DNA of 64,000 nt from Pyrocephalus nanus (GCA_038380795.1 CM076259.1:67423741-67487740); one strand, 5' to 3'. Numbered from the stretch's first letter, positions 38,201 through 53,200 are shown. A program made the numbers and translations. Notes: generated by a model not told the origin, from the letters alone.

Positions 38201-41200
38201 ATTAGATATGGACTGAGATACTTTGCTGGATTGGGTTCCCTGAGCAAGATGAGCACACAGATCCCTGTTTCTAAAACCTGACAGATCTGGGTGTGAGCCA
38301 AGTTGTGAGCTTCTCAGCACTGTTAAACTTCTGCATTTTCAGGTATGTGCAAAAGCACAGCTCTCAGTGCCTGACAAACTGTATGCATGACTCCTTTCAG
38401 ATTTAAGTGGCTCTAGGATTTAATAATTGGTTATATATAGGAATAAGTTTTGGATTGGGGCAGATGGTAATTGCATGAACATTTTTTTGGACCTACTCCA
38501 TGAAACTTTTAACTTCTTTATAATGTGTTGTTTGCATTACAAACAATAAACTTAATGTACTTACTGGTTTATATGACAGTAACATTCAATTCTATTTCAG
38601 GGCTTTTGTTTTACCACTTCAGATATATGACCTGTTATAATTTTCAGCACAGGAATATGTTTCTATGATCTTTTCATCGTGTGAAGTTAGACTGATTTCT
38701 CTCTTCTCTGCAGTTTCTAGCTGTTAATAAGTCTCGTTTGAATAGAGTCTCAAGTTATGATTTGTCTTTCATATTTTAAATTGTAAATGTATCTTTTATT
38801 TGAAGATGTATATTTAACATTAATTTCATAGTAATACTGACATGTAATTCTAATTTATTTTTTTTAATATTCAATTGAATATTAAAATATAAAATTCAGT
38901 TAACATAGTATAATTTGTGCATATTATTAAAGCAATGCATAGAATTTTCTGGCTCTTGCTGTCTTGGTAATTAACCATAGTCCAGTATTAACTTTGCATT
39001 TCCAGAATTCCTATATACCATTTCTGAAAATTTTACTCTTAGAAATGCAAAAGTATATTTTAAATGGAGAGGAAATTTCTCTTTTTCTTAGTTGATCTCA
39101 CTAGAGGACACACTAGTACAAGAAGTAAAGGACAAAAAGATTCAATGAATGGAATTTAAATTTAGGAGAAATACTGATTAGAAATATTAAAATATTAGTT
39201 GCCCTAAACTTCATTCTATGCTATAAATTCAGTTTTGAAAACCAACAGTCTTTTTTGGTCTCGTTACATTCAAGCAAGGGACATTTTTAATATATTCACA
39301 TTACTTTAGCAATATTGGCCAGAAAATAAATAAGTACCATCAGTAAGAATGGTAAAATTGTAGAATTGTGGTAGAACTGGTAACAAAAGTAAAAAAAAAA
39401 AAGTTTATAAAAAAGTCTTTCAATATTCTCGTCATCCCTGTACTTTTAAACAAGTCTTAAATTTGGTATTGGTCAAAGACTTATAAATGGTTTTACAGTA
39501 ATTACATAGGAGTGCTATAAGTTAGAATTTTTTGAAACAAAAGTATACAATTAACAGCTTCCATTCAATGGAATGTATCAAAGCCAGAGTAAGTTCATAC
39601 TCGTAGCAAGGTTTTTTGGTTTCATTTTAACTCTTTTTCAGTAAACAGGTACTATACTGCAGATTCTTGAAAGACTTAACAATCTTGTCTGTTTGTAAGC
39701 TGTCAGCAGCTTAGAAAATTGTAATATATACTGTGGTGTCTTGCCTTTTATCATGAACTGTCTAGTCAGCAAAGCTCTTAAATTTCTTAAATTTCTACCC
39801 CACAGCAGGTTCTAATCTTACAGGTCACTCCCTCCATAGGGAGGTCTGTGGGCTGTGAGGACTTTTAGAAGCAGTGTTTTATGAGTAATCTTTCAGAATT
39901 TCCTTAGGCAAGCTGAGAATAAATTGTTTTTAAAGCCATCTGATATGCAATCTAAGTGTAAAATGTCTCATTTTACATCAGTTCTTCAAAGAACGTGGAA
40001 AAAAAGAATCAGTGGTAGAGATAAATTGTAATAGCCATTAAACTCTTGTAAGCTTCTTTTGTAGAAGAAGCTTCAAAGTGTCATTGCTAAATTCCTCTTG
40101 ATTCATGTAATTGCATTTTTGGCTTGGAAGTTTTCTGAATTTGTCTTCTTTTATGAGGAGCTGCTGATATGTAGAGGTGAATCAGAATGCTTAAAATTAA
40201 AAAAAACCCAAACTGTGACAAACCGGTGGAAAACTATGTTCTCTGGACAGGTTTTGAGACTTGATAACACTCCATGTTTATCTTTGAGCTCTACAGTTTC
40301 TACTGTACTTGATGCTTGCTCTTCATGAAGAATTCCTAACCCTGTCTTCATTCTTTGAGATCAGCAATGTGGGAGCAGAAAGAACCAATTCATTGTCCCA
40401 TTGTTGATAGAGGAAAAGAAAAAAAGAAAAAAGCAAACAAACAAACAAAAACCCCAACAAAAAACAAACAAACAAAAAAAACCCACCTAAGCTTATTTGC
40501 TTTAAAAATAATAAATAATACAAAGAAAGTAAATAGTTTTGACTGGCACTTCTGCATTGATCTTTTTTGGAGAAGCTATCTTAATGCTTGGTTTTCACAG
40601 CCCCTGGTGGAGTCATTCCATTGAATGCATAATTTGGGATATACCTTAAGGAGCTGCAGTTTCTATGCTGCCTGCATAACTTTAACGGATGTGCAAGCAG
40701 CTGGCAGTCTCAGTGCAGAAAAGTCAGGTATCACCGATGAGTACGTTTGCTAGCAGGTCTCTGCAGGGATTGGTGCCAACATCTGTACTGTACATCTGTA
40801 CTGTTAAACAATGTGAAAGACCTAATTGCAGCCTTCCAAGTACCTGAAGGGACCCTACAAGAAAGCTAGGGAGAGACAATTTACAAGAGATGTAGTGACA
40901 GGACAAAGGGGAATGGCTTCAAGATGAAAGACGGTAGGTTTAGATTAGATATTAGGAAGCAGTTCTTTACTGTGAGGGTTATGAGGCACTTGAATAGGTT
41001 GCCCAGAGAAGTTTGTGGATGACTGGTCCCTGGAAGTGTTCAAATCTAGGTTAGATGAGCAAACCTGGTCTAGTGAAAGGTGTCCCTGACCACAGCAGGA
41101 GAGTTGGAACTAGATGATCTTGGAGGTCCTTTCCAACCCAAACCATCCTAACATTCTATAATTAAAATGCACCCAAAAAACCTGCAGACAGTGTAAAAAG

Positions 41201-44200
41201 ATCAAGATATAGTAAAGCACCAGACATCAAAGCAGGACAATCTGGATTGCCCTTTAGATTAGCTTCAAACAAAATGGTATTCTTCTGAGGCCAAATAAAA
41301 ACTGTGTAATTAATACAAAAGATAAACTTTATTCCTTGACAGAAGGTGAGGGGTTCTCTGCAAGGCTAAAGATGACATTGGGAAAGCAATAGTGGATGAT
41401 GATATGCTAAAGGTGAGCTCCTGGTTTGACATCATGGCCAGATGAACTAATGTAATTCATTTTTCCATGTTCACGTGATCACTAAGAAGGACTAGAAAGG
41501 TTGCCTTTGCATTTAGCACAAATGTATTTAGTAAACTGTGTGAATGTTACTTACTGTCTCTGTAGCTATAGACAGGATTGATGGAATATTTTAATCTGTT
41601 TTTTTTTTCAGTAGTAATAAAATTGTTAAGCTTGAATGTTTGTTTTTGTTTTGTGAGTATATCTGATTCAAACAAAACTTGAACTTGTTTGGTCCTGTGG
41701 CCTGTGTGGGACAGAAGATCAAAACTAAATCATCACAATGGTCCTTTCTGGTCTTAATATATTTACTATAACTTTGTCAGTTGGAGCTGAGAGTCATTTT
41801 TAATACTTCTGTGGTCTTTCTTCTAATAGTAACAATTTGAATGGTTTAACATAGTCCTACTGCTTCCACGGATACTAAAGGGATCCTGAATGTTAATGGC
41901 AGTACTGCCACTGGCCTGCTATTTTAGAAGAATAGGTGAAAAACTTAGGAAGTTGCATACCTCACCACGGTAAGCTTCCCTTTTCCTTTGCTTTCCTTTT
42001 ATGTTAGAGGTAGAACAGTAAAGAAACTCTGGGCTCTGTTACAGTAGTTATTTGATTCATTTTAAATCCCAGAGTATCACAACCTAGTTTTCCCAAATTA
42101 CCAAAGAACTTTGGTTCTTTGTGTTGCTCACAGCTTTTGTAGATGTAGACAAAACTGATTCATTCTCTGTTTTCAACTATTCCTTCCATGAGACGATCCT
42201 TAAATCCCTTCCCTCCTCACTTTCCAACAGTCTGTCTCTTGAATGAGTCAGTTAACTTGTGTTCATATTATGAAGTTCCCTGGGTGTGAATAACCTCTAG
42301 CTTATCTCATTATAAACTTGATATTTGGACGATGTCTTTGCTTATTCTCAGTGTTCCTTTGTCTTCTCATTCAAATTCAACACACTCTTGATTATTTGAG
42401 CAGCTAAAGGACAGTATGCTAAATAGCGGACATTTTTGCAGTTGCCTTTTTAGGGATGTTACTTCAAGTTTAAGTGGGCTAAGTATGTTCTTTTTTAATG
42501 TTTATGTAGTCGTCATCGTCCTCGCTGTCTTCACCACCATCCTCATCGCAGCCTCAGGTTAGCCACAGCAGAACGAAGGCTTCTCCATTGTGTCACTCTG
42601 CATCCCTCTCCTGGGCCAAACGTAATCATGTAGGTCCTGCAAAGGCTACCAGTCCGTCAATCCGTCTTCGTCGTTGGCGGCCCTTGATACGCCTTCCATC
42701 TGTTGGGCTTCATTCTGTTGTAAGTGTAGTCCATCTTCAGTCTTTTCTTACTCTGACACGACTGGCCTTCTGCCGTGTAACTTCAGTCTTCAAGGCATCA
42801 TTTTTTGTTGGGGTCTTTTCTCAATCATTCTTAGGATTTCTTTCTTCCTGTTTTTTGGTTTGTTTTTTTTTTTTCCATTTTCCCCATGTCGGACAGCAAA
42901 AGTACATCATTTCATGCTTTGCTGTCCAGGTGTTTTTTATTCAATACACATGCCAAATCATTTTCAAAGCATTGAGGAAGTTTGCCTTTCATATAGAGGC
43001 TTTTTCTTTTTTTTTTTTTTTTTTGCCATAGGCTCCACATCCAGCCTCTTCTTTTCACCTCATCTTCACAGCCTTTCATTTGGATGTGCTAAACCAAGGG
43101 GCTTCTAAATCTTTGTCACATGATATTAATTCTTCTGTGTTTGAGACTTGGTTGAAGTTCTCTTATCCTAAACCTAGTCTCCTTTTTATTCATTGTCTTG
43201 CTTTATGGTCCCTGGGTATTTCAGTAAAGATAAGATGTTTACTGTAATCCCAAGGGGCTGGTTACTTTCTCAGTTGGCATCTGTTTCTCTATACAGTTTG
43301 TAGGCATGCATTCTGGTTTAAGATGAAGACATTCTAATCAGAAAAGCTTGTCATCAAATGCTTATACTTTTTTCCTTCTTCACTCGCAGACCACAAACGT
43401 ATCTTGAAAATATGGAAAAAAAATTACATGCACAGAATAACCAATATTTCTAAACGGTCCTATGGCCACCAGCAGAAACACTGAACTGAAAGAGTCATTT
43501 AGTCGTATTTCATCCTGCTTTTAAGGAGTGATCACACTTTCAGTGCACACATGTATAAAAAGAAACTTGATATGTTGAAGTGAATGGTCTTAAATGCAAA
43601 ATTGGGACATTGATTTTGTTTTTATCATTCTTTGATAATGATCACATTTCACCTGTGTTACTAGAAATTCTTCATTGAGGTGTATGGGTCTTTTACTGAG
43701 GTGAAATAACTATTCTGACTGTGGTCCAAATTATTTTCTTTTTCATTTAGATCTGTCTTTCCACATGTGGAAATCCTAATGTTTCACTGCTATTAAAAAT
43801 TAGTGTCAAATGCTTCCATATGTTTATAGATTTTATATTTTTATCCTGATAAATATCCTAAGATGATACCTCTTCCCAGACTCTCTTCATGCAAATAATA
43901 ATTACTATTATTAAGTATCAAGCTCTCTTGTAGTATTCAGAAGTATGGAACATTCTTGATGTTATCATTTGGAGCTAGTTAAATACTTTGGGCTTTGAGG
44001 AGGCGTGGAGTTAAGCACAGAGTTAAACTTCTCCCCAACTCATGCTTCTTCCTCCCCCATTTAATATTGATTTTATTGACATTGACAAACATCTGACATT
44101 TTTCCTGGGGATTTTCTTGTTTTGCAAACGGGAAAATTCTATGACATATTTCTGTAATTTGAAACTGAATTCGTGTATAAATTTGACTTTTTTAAGCTTG

Positions 44201-47200
44201 TTGTTAACAAAAGACTTTTTGAGAAAGACTTGAGCTTGAGTGTGCCTGCCTAGAACGAAAGCATTAGTTGACCATGAGTTTACTTCAACAGTAAATAAAT
44301 AGTGACTTATCTAAAGATGGACATCACAGCATAATCTGTCATGATTATAGCAAAGAACAAGTAGAGGGTTTTAATTACTAAAGAAAATGTCTAAATCAAT
44401 TCCTCATCCATTAGCAATGAACATTTGCTTTAAAAATGTTTTTAAAAAATTATAAAGTAAATAGCCTTCAATACAATTGTATTTGTCAAAACAGAAGCTT
44501 GCCACTAAAAAGTTTTATAATATTACTTAACTCCCCTGAGACCCTGTCTTCATCTGACAGATTAAAATTGTAAGGCCTATATGTAAAGATTTATCACTGA
44601 ATACCACAGTTTGGTGTGTGTTGGTAACTAAATTGCTCTCATCTTTACACTTTTGTATAACCTTTTGTACTTTTACACTTTTTAGCCATTAGCACGCTTG
44701 TAGCAAGCATGGGTAGAGCCCTTCTCAAATCTTTGTTTACAAACCCTAGCCATGACACTTTTGTATATGCCTTTCCAAGAAACTTCAAGAACGCACAACT
44801 TAGATGTAAATTAGTTTAATATGCAAGAAACCAGACAGCATTTTTGGCAATAAAGCTGCCCCAGGTGGCTTGATAAAATTTGAATGATAAGGTAGTATTT
44901 ATTGTCCTGTCAACAAATATTATTAGTGCAGCTCTGATCATTCTGCTAGAGGTACAAAGAGGCTGAATTGGTCTCAACGTTGTATGAGACCAATCTATGA
45001 GAAATATATGGACATTCTAATATTGTTTTTATCGAGAAATCTGTACTGTTAAAGGGGAAGAGGAGAAATATTGTATATGTATATTGTATGCTGTATATTG
45101 TGTTTAAAATAGAGTTGAACTTTCTGTAGTTCTAAGTACATTTCTACTACTAAAACATTGACAGACAGGCAGTAGATTGTTTCAAAATTTAGAGCGGAAG
45201 TCTTGATGCTGGGAGACTCTATTTATGCTCCTTAAATAAAAGCACTTTCCCTACTTGAAAACTTTCCTTGACTTCGGTGGTGGTTGACCTTGGACACAGG
45301 TGCCCACTAAGCTGCTTTATCACTCCTCTTCCCAGCAGACCAGGGCAGAGAGAAAATGAGATGGAAAAAAAATTCAGGTCAAGATAAAGTCAGTTTAATA
45401 AAGCAAAAGCTTCACATGAAAGCAAAGGAAAACAAAAGGTTTATTCTCTACTTCCCATCAGCAGGCAATGTCCAGCCGCTTCCTGGGAAGCAGGGCTTCA
45501 GCATGCATAGTGGTTGGTCAGGAAGACAAATATTGTAGAAACGAATGCCCGCCCTCCTTTTCCTCCTCCTTTCTGTTTGCTTTTATTGCTGAGCAGATGT
45601 CAGAGAGCATGGAATATCCCTTTGGTCAACTGTCCCGGCTATGACCTCTCCCAGGTTCTTGCCCACCCCCAGATGGAGTGTTAGAGAGACAGTGCTGATG
45701 CTGTGCCAGCACTGCTCAGCAGTACCCAAAGCACTGGTGTGTTACCAACACCTTTCCAGCTACCAGTGTAGAGCACAGCACTGTGAGGGCTGCTGTGGGG
45801 AAAATTAACTCCATCTCAGCCAGACCCAATACGCCTTTTTAGAGTAAGTCTCCAGATGAATTAAGAACATATAATAGAAGGGGAAAAAAAATCAAAAATA
45901 CTGTCCTAAAATGTTCAATACAAATCTGATAAATTGCAGTAGAAGTGGCAAATTTTTAAGCTAATGTAACAACCTGCTTCATTAGTAGAGTTTTCCTCAC
46001 TCCTTGCAATTTTCTCTTGTTCTTCCAGCTTATCTGTTCTTTCAGTGTCTTTGCTTGCCTTTCATTTTGCTGCCTTTTATATGTCAAGCTTATTTCCTAA
46101 TTCTGTGAATCTTTTATACAGTTTTCAAATTTGAAAACATGCTCGTTGTTTTTTCCCATTTACTTTCTAAATCAGACTGAAGTTTCTGTTCTTTAAAGAA
46201 AAAAACCAGGAAATACCTATTTAGAGCAGCATACTGCTGAATACTTCCTCTTTCTTATGAATCTAAAATGTGTTTGTATCCACATGCTCTGATCCTTCAT
46301 AGAACCGATCTATGACTTTCACTTTCTTGCTTGACGTCCTCCCATTCAAAATCAGATGCCACTGATCCAACAGCTTGGAATTATATCTCACCTGACACTT
46401 GAGTATTCTAGCTGTGTTTGGGGAAACAGAGGGAATAAGCTTGAGACAGCTTGTCTACCATTGCAGCAGACCAGAAAAATACTAAGGCAGTGCTTGGCAA
46501 AGGAACTTCTTTTCCATTTTTGTGCCAGCACTCAAGACAGTCCCTCAGCAGCTTTCTCACAGGAATTCTTTTTCATTATTCTGGGTATGGGATACTTTGA
46601 GCTGTGCATGTTCAACTGTGTAACTCCAGCTTTTCAGTACCATAAACTCACTGCAGTATATTGAGCATGAATAGAGGTGTCACTGTTTTGTAAGAATGAG
46701 CCAGAAATAATCTTGCTAAAACTTGTGTTCATGATTCCACTGGTCTTTGTTTTAATTGCAATATTTCAACCAAGATTCAAATGCCTTTCACAGTCCTACA
46801 CAGTATATTTGCCCAAGCATGTTCCATGCTGCAAAATGGAAAATGAAGGCGCCTGATCTACCCAATAGCAATTGCATCACTTTTTCCCCTTTACTTCAGA
46901 ATTTATTGAATCTAAACCATACGTTGTGTAAACTTCATTTTTGGATATGTTTTTCTTTGCCTTCTTGTAACTCCTTGTGAGTGAATTTGTGTATTTAAAT
47001 TCCCAAGGTTTTTCTTCTCTTAGACTGCAGTTACTTTTGTCATGATTTTTCAGTCGGATGTGTCTGAAATTTTTTATTCCTCAAGATTCTGCAAAATTGT
47101 CTTTTCCTTATCAGTATTTAGTGCTCTTCTTCCAGAACCAAACAGACTCCTGATGCCATTTTCTTGACTTAACACAAATGGTTGTTTTTTCCTTTCCCAG

Positions 47201-50200
47201 TCACTACTTACATTGCAGTGCATTCTACTAAACTGGTTTGTGATGCTTCTTTCTTTGTGTCTTTCTCTACAAAGCAAGTGTAAGGAAATAGTAAAAATAC
47301 AAGATTTAGTTGGAAAAAGCCTGAAGTCTGTATTGTAACATTGAATCTGCTTTTATAATGTGGTCTTTCATAAATAAATTTTAAGCAGGATGTGGTGAGG
47401 TTTGTTCAGTACATCCCTGAGAGGAAGACAATTTCTTTTTCCCAATTGTGAGTTTGTCCCAGAAATGCAGCTTTAGGGAAAAGAAACCGGTTTTACATCA
47501 AATTTTATGAACAGTTTTGTTTTAACTTAGCAACATTTGAAGATCAAAGGATTTCAAGTGTATGAAAATTGAATATTGTCTTTTAGATTGGGTTAATGGT
47601 CAAAGTGCATTAGCAAGATAAACTTGAAGAATTATACTTGATTGGACAGGTTGATATGATTAAACAAACAGTGATGGGGTGTATCATTGAGTTTCTGAAG
47701 TTTAGTGCAACAGCTGGAAAGAAGACTGCTTTAGTTCATGAGGAGGGTTTTTCATGCAGTAGTGAAAGGTAAAATTAAAGGAATTTCTCAGTACAAGAAG
47801 GAGTAGGAAGGATTATTGTTTATATAGTTAAAACTTCGGAAAGTACCATTGTAATTACCAATTTGAAACTGCTAGTGAAGAAGGGAGGAAGGAACGTAGA
47901 TGTTCTGTTTCAACAACATCAACTAACGAGTCAATTAAAATTGACTTCTCACAGCAGTCAGCAATTGTTTATTATTCAATATAAATGTATAGCTTAGCAG
48001 AGAAAGCAGTCAAATCCTCTGAAAAACGGACTCGGTCATTTAAGTGCTTTTAATGTGGTATTCAAAATTAGAGGGCACGACAGACTTGGCTGTCACTTTT
48101 GTATGTGAGACTCAGTATTCAAGAAGATATGCTCTAATATTTTCATTGAGCATTACCTCAGTTACTTGAATAAAAATTACAGTTGAGATTATGTTCTCAG
48201 AACTATCACTTTGAGTGCTAAACTTTCTGTATTTTTCTTCTTTCAATCAGTTTCAGGTCTTCTGGTCTTTATTTTTCAGGGTGGATTTTCTTTTGAAGAA
48301 GTAAATTGGAAAAGTGATGTCTACTAACCCATGCTACTAACACTTATTTCTTATATTAAGGTTGCAATCATAACATAACTTTCTGTAAGCTGTCCAAGAT
48401 GCTGGTATTTGTCCTCTTTCTGTCTTTTCTGGATGGGAAAAAAAATACAGATTTTCTTCACTGTGTGCTACGGCACTTCAGAAGGCTTGAAAAATGATCT
48501 TGAATCCCACAGGTTAGTTCCGAATCCTGATTAGACAATCATCTTATTTAGACTCCTGTGTCTTTCTCTTTCCTTGTGGTTTATACCTAGATGTAGTCCT
48601 TCAAATCTACTGTTTCCTTTTGCACACTAAGTGGACTTCTAAGTGAAAAAATCTAGAGGAACAGGTCACTGCAACACTTGACTGATGTTTGTGTCACTGA
48701 GGTCTTTGACCAGAAGAGTAGTCAAGAGAAAATCCTCACTGTTCTAAAAAATACTATGTAGGGATGAACGTGCAGGCAAACTTCTTAAAGATATGTTCTC
48801 TTGTTCTCTTAAGCATTCACATAGACAGTTTTTATTAGGAACTTGAAAACTTGGCCAAAGGTGTAGCTTTTCAAGGAGACCACAAAAGACATCTCCCTGG
48901 AGCTGCCATTCCCTCTTTTTTCCATTCCTTTGAAATGTAAAATCTACTGGTTCAAGTGTTAGGATTTCCAGAGCTTCCCAGTGAAATAAAAATTGGTCTG
49001 ACTAGGCTTCTTTTCGGGGGGAAGGGGGGTGTGTGTTTGTGTGCTCATGCACATATATGTTTAGGGTTTTTTCTTTAATGAGGGGAGAGGTGGGGGGATT
49101 TTGAATCAGATTCATCACATTAGGAAAGTTGAGTCCAGTTACTCATTTGCCTAAGTTACAAGCAACAGATTTTTATAATATAAAGTTTTAGGTCATCATG
49201 ACTGTTCAGACCCACTATGCTTATGATTATGCAAATAATTCTCTGTTAAAAGTACTGAAATCATAATTTTTCAAGAAATGTAAAAGATCTACTTTACTAC
49301 TATCTAGACTAGATGAAAAGAAGTCACAAGGGAAGGAGAATGCCTACATTAGAACATATGGTAGAAACTTTAATAATGGCACGGTACTTTCATTCTCAGG
49401 CTGGGGAATTAAAAATGTAAAAACACAACATTTCTCACGGGTTGTGTCAGTAGCACAATGAAAGCATGTTATTTAGATTAGTCATGTACAAAAACTCAGC
49501 AGGATTCTATAGGGGTTTGTCTCTAAACTCTGTGAAAAGTTAATCGTGCTTTTTTTGATGGCTTTGCTATCTGTCTTCTTTCTGTATACAGGCTCCACAT
49601 TCCAAGCATGCCAATTGTGTCTCTCTGTAGATAGGATGTTTATTACAATTTGACAGAGAACCTACCCTCAAAATGGTCAAAGGGGCAGCTCTATCTTGTC
49701 CTAAATATGATCAAAATCAAATGCTAACCTGTCAAAATCCTTTGAAATAGTGATACTTTGTGCTCTTCTACTTCATGTCACTTTGAGCCCAGGTAGAGTA
49801 TGTTCAGCTTTTAAATGCGAAGCCATTTCCTTCCTAAAGTGAGACTAACTGGTGTGGTCTTCCCCTAACCCTGAAATTCCTTAAGCCTAGATTTCTGAAT
49901 TGGTAGGTTTAATTGATAAGTGAACATGTGTCAAGAGGGAATTAGGTGACAATGTGGGATTTTACAAAGATGCTCAGCTTTGCCTGCCTGCACATTTTTG
50001 TCACACTACAGTTTACATGTCTGTAAAAAGCTGGTTGGTCAGTGGGAGTAACAACAAGATTCCACTGGTTGTTAGCTACTGTCTTGTGTGGTTTTCAGGA
50101 AGTTAGAAAACCTGTGGTCCTTTGAAGTTTGCAACTGGGGTATGCAAGTTCTTGTTTTTCCTAAGCCCTGGCTCTATTTGGCCTTCTGTAAAAAAAATTA

Positions 50201-53200
50201 TCAAAGGCCATTTCACTTAGACTGCTTGGAGTTCTGGTGGGAAGGTCCTCTTGTCCCTTTTGATAGCTGCTTCATCTTCAGTGGCTGGAATGTTCTTTCT
50301 CCATTTTAGGCTCTATGAAGCAGTGATGAAACAGGGTATTTGAGCCTTTCACGCTTTAACTGGTCATGGAGGTAAATCTCAAATGACAGTGAGGGAAGAT
50401 TGGGTGCGTTTTTATTTTTATCTCATTTAGAGCTTGCTACATAGAAATTCTGCAAACTGATGGTAGCTCCTCTGTAATGTTGTGTTCTTTGCCCTTCTTG
50501 ATATATTAAAAGACTAACAGTGGCTTCTTGTCCTTTGCTGTATTTTCTTGGTTGTTTGCTAAACTTCTTCAGTTTATATCATCTTTTAAAGTCTTTTCTC
50601 ATGACTTCAGGAAAAAGGAACCTTTCGCCCAGTGTTGAAAAGATTATGCGACTGTAAGATTCTACAACACATTTTACGTTCTAATTTGTTTCTGGCAAAT
50701 TTTTACACTTTTGGGATCTTTTAAGGCTAGCAGTAATTACAGGATGAAAGAAAATGACATGAAACGTATTTTCACACGAGTCAGATTCTTGATAATGAAA
50801 TAAAACTGAGGTGCTTTTTCCCATTTGCTCAAAGCAGTATCACTGAAAATTGTGGATTGAAGTTCAGATGCAGACTGGACAGAACTATGAGGAATTAACA
50901 CCATCAATTGCTATTGAACACAACTGTGGTGATGCTCCATTTGGCTCAGAAGTTCAAAAACTACTGCTCAGTGGACGCTGGGAATGTGTGTTGGTGGAGC
51001 ACTACGCGCTGTGCATGCCCAATGTTCTTCTGAAAAAACTTTTGCTTTCTGTAGTTGGCAGAGCAGTGCTGGGTTAAATAGATCTTTGCCAACTGTAACC
51101 ATTTTTTATGATATGCCCCTTTGTGCTGTCACTGCACTTCAGTCCTTTCTGGGTACAATTACTATGATGCCTCTTTGAAAATTCAGTCTAGGCACCTCTG
51201 GTTGTTTTCTTTCCTCGCCCACCTAAGATGTGTAAGCTGTTTCTTTTGATTGCCTGTGGAGAGGGAACAGGTTAACTCAACTCTGCTTGGCTTATGAGGA
51301 AAAAAATATTTTGACCAAGTGAATATTTTCAGTTCTAAAATATTACATCACTTTACTGTGGGAGATGGGTTGGTGAAGGAATTGCTATTTATATGAATAT
51401 CTGGTTTTGATGTTAATGTACTTGAGCGGATTCTACTTTGAATTCAGTAATGAAAAATAAGGCTTTTGTGTAGAGGTATAATTGGAAATACTTCCAGATA
51501 CTTTACTGCATGTATTCTTACTGGTCTGTGCATTGCAGACAGGTTCTTCATAATGCAAAATGATATGCACTGTGACTTCTGCCATTCTGTACAGATCCAG
51601 ACTCACTTGTGATTTCTCTCATCCAAGTGTTTTGCATATTATGATGATATGTGTTCATTAACTATATTGTGATAAGAGTTTTAGTGAACACAATTTCTTT
51701 TTGTCTTGTCTTGCAGGCACCAAGTATAGATGAAAAAGTAGACCTTCACTTTATTGCATTAGTTAATGTAGGTGGCCATCTCTATGAATTGGGTAAGAAC
51801 ACCTTTTTATCCACTCTCTCTATTTGTTTGAAACAAATGCAAGTAGTGATGCTGTTAACTGTCAAAGTTTAGGAGAGATTTCCAGATGTTATATAGGGCT
51901 TAGGTTCTTTTCAGCTGCATCTTAGGGTCTGGGGGTTTCTGTCAAACAGTTGTAGCCTTCTTCCCCTTATTTTTTTTTTTTTTTTTGGTTCTCTTTCCCT
52001 TAATTCTCTCCTATTAAGATAAACTGGTACAGAATACTAGACTGCCTCAAAACTTCTGTTATCATTTATAAGGACAAGAAGCAAGAAAGAATTGAAGAAC
52101 ACTCAAAATTTCAGAGGAAACTAGTTATATTTATGTCTCTGCATTGTTTGTATTAAATTAACTGTATGCTGCTTTAGAAGTGTTAGCGGTACTATTAAGT
52201 AGCATGATACAGTTTAAACTTAAAGTGTAATTATGGATATTAATATTCTGCAAAAATAACATATATTAATATTCTGCAACTAATTTTTAATAGGCTGGTC
52301 ATTTGTTTCCTCTACTGTTTTGTGGTCATTAGACAGTTTACTGTAGAACCGTAGTCTATTTTCTGAATTACAGCTCTTTTCCCCACTTCTTCTGATTGTG
52401 TAGCACTTCAGTTCTGCTCTGATATTCTCTAATGACTCCAATCTTAAATATGTTGCTGGGCAACTAGGTTTTGCTGCTGGCTCTTCAGAAAACCAACAAG
52501 TAGATCAGCATTTAAAAACTGCAAGTCGCTGGTCTTTCCTATCATAATTTTTGCAGTATTTTATGATGATAACATTTTCATCGTTTGAAAATCAATACAT
52601 GATTAAGCAATGCCCTTAACAGGTGGTAACTAATCACAGCCCGGGGCATAAGCGGTATATAAGAAGTGCTTGTGTTAATATTAAGTTGATCTAAGGGGTG
52701 TTATCAGGGATAAGTTATGAACAATGAGGGCACATTTCTGTATTTTATGATGCTGTGTGTCTGTCAGTGAACTAGATCAAAAAGGTACGTACTGTAGGAT
52801 GCAATATAAATGTTTTATGACGGAATTTCAAGGCATGGTGAATGGCTTGCTCTTATTTTAGTGGTGTGCTATTTCCATAATATGTTTTCATTGCCTATTA
52901 ATTTACTCTGCTTGAAATGCAAACTACATACTTTGATGACCATGTTTAGCTATTTTCTGTAGGTATGATGCAAGATAAAATCCATTTGAATTTTTTTCTT
53001 AAAATTAAAAAAAAAAAATAGAAAAAGAAGAGGCATTTAGCTCTGCTGTACAGTGGAATGCCAGTAGTACTATTTTGTTGTTCTTAAAATAACTTCTTTC
53101 TGTACCGGCGGAAGGAAGCAAAAAAAACAAACTGAAAAGTAGGAAAATGGGAGAAGGTTTTTCAATTGATTCATTGGCTTCAGTCACTGTGGGCAGCATG

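Larger units (their letters stand above)
28911..51716. other. UCHL3: UCHL3 intron 6
   Basis: This 22.8-kb intron holds an A-rich simple repeat (40411-40484), a CR1 (40829-41162), a candidate in-frame exon (42510-42719), a T run (43007-43024) and a minus-strand solo LTR (45278-45832). The rest is AT-rich with scattered short open frames that I could not tie to any family, for example 50850-51178 and 46356-46664. Confidence 0.85.

Noticed and set aside
42841..43031. Continuation of the open frame beyond the GTAAGT at 42720
   Set aside because: The translation becomes Phe-rich from T runs, so if the block is coding it most likely ends at the donor.
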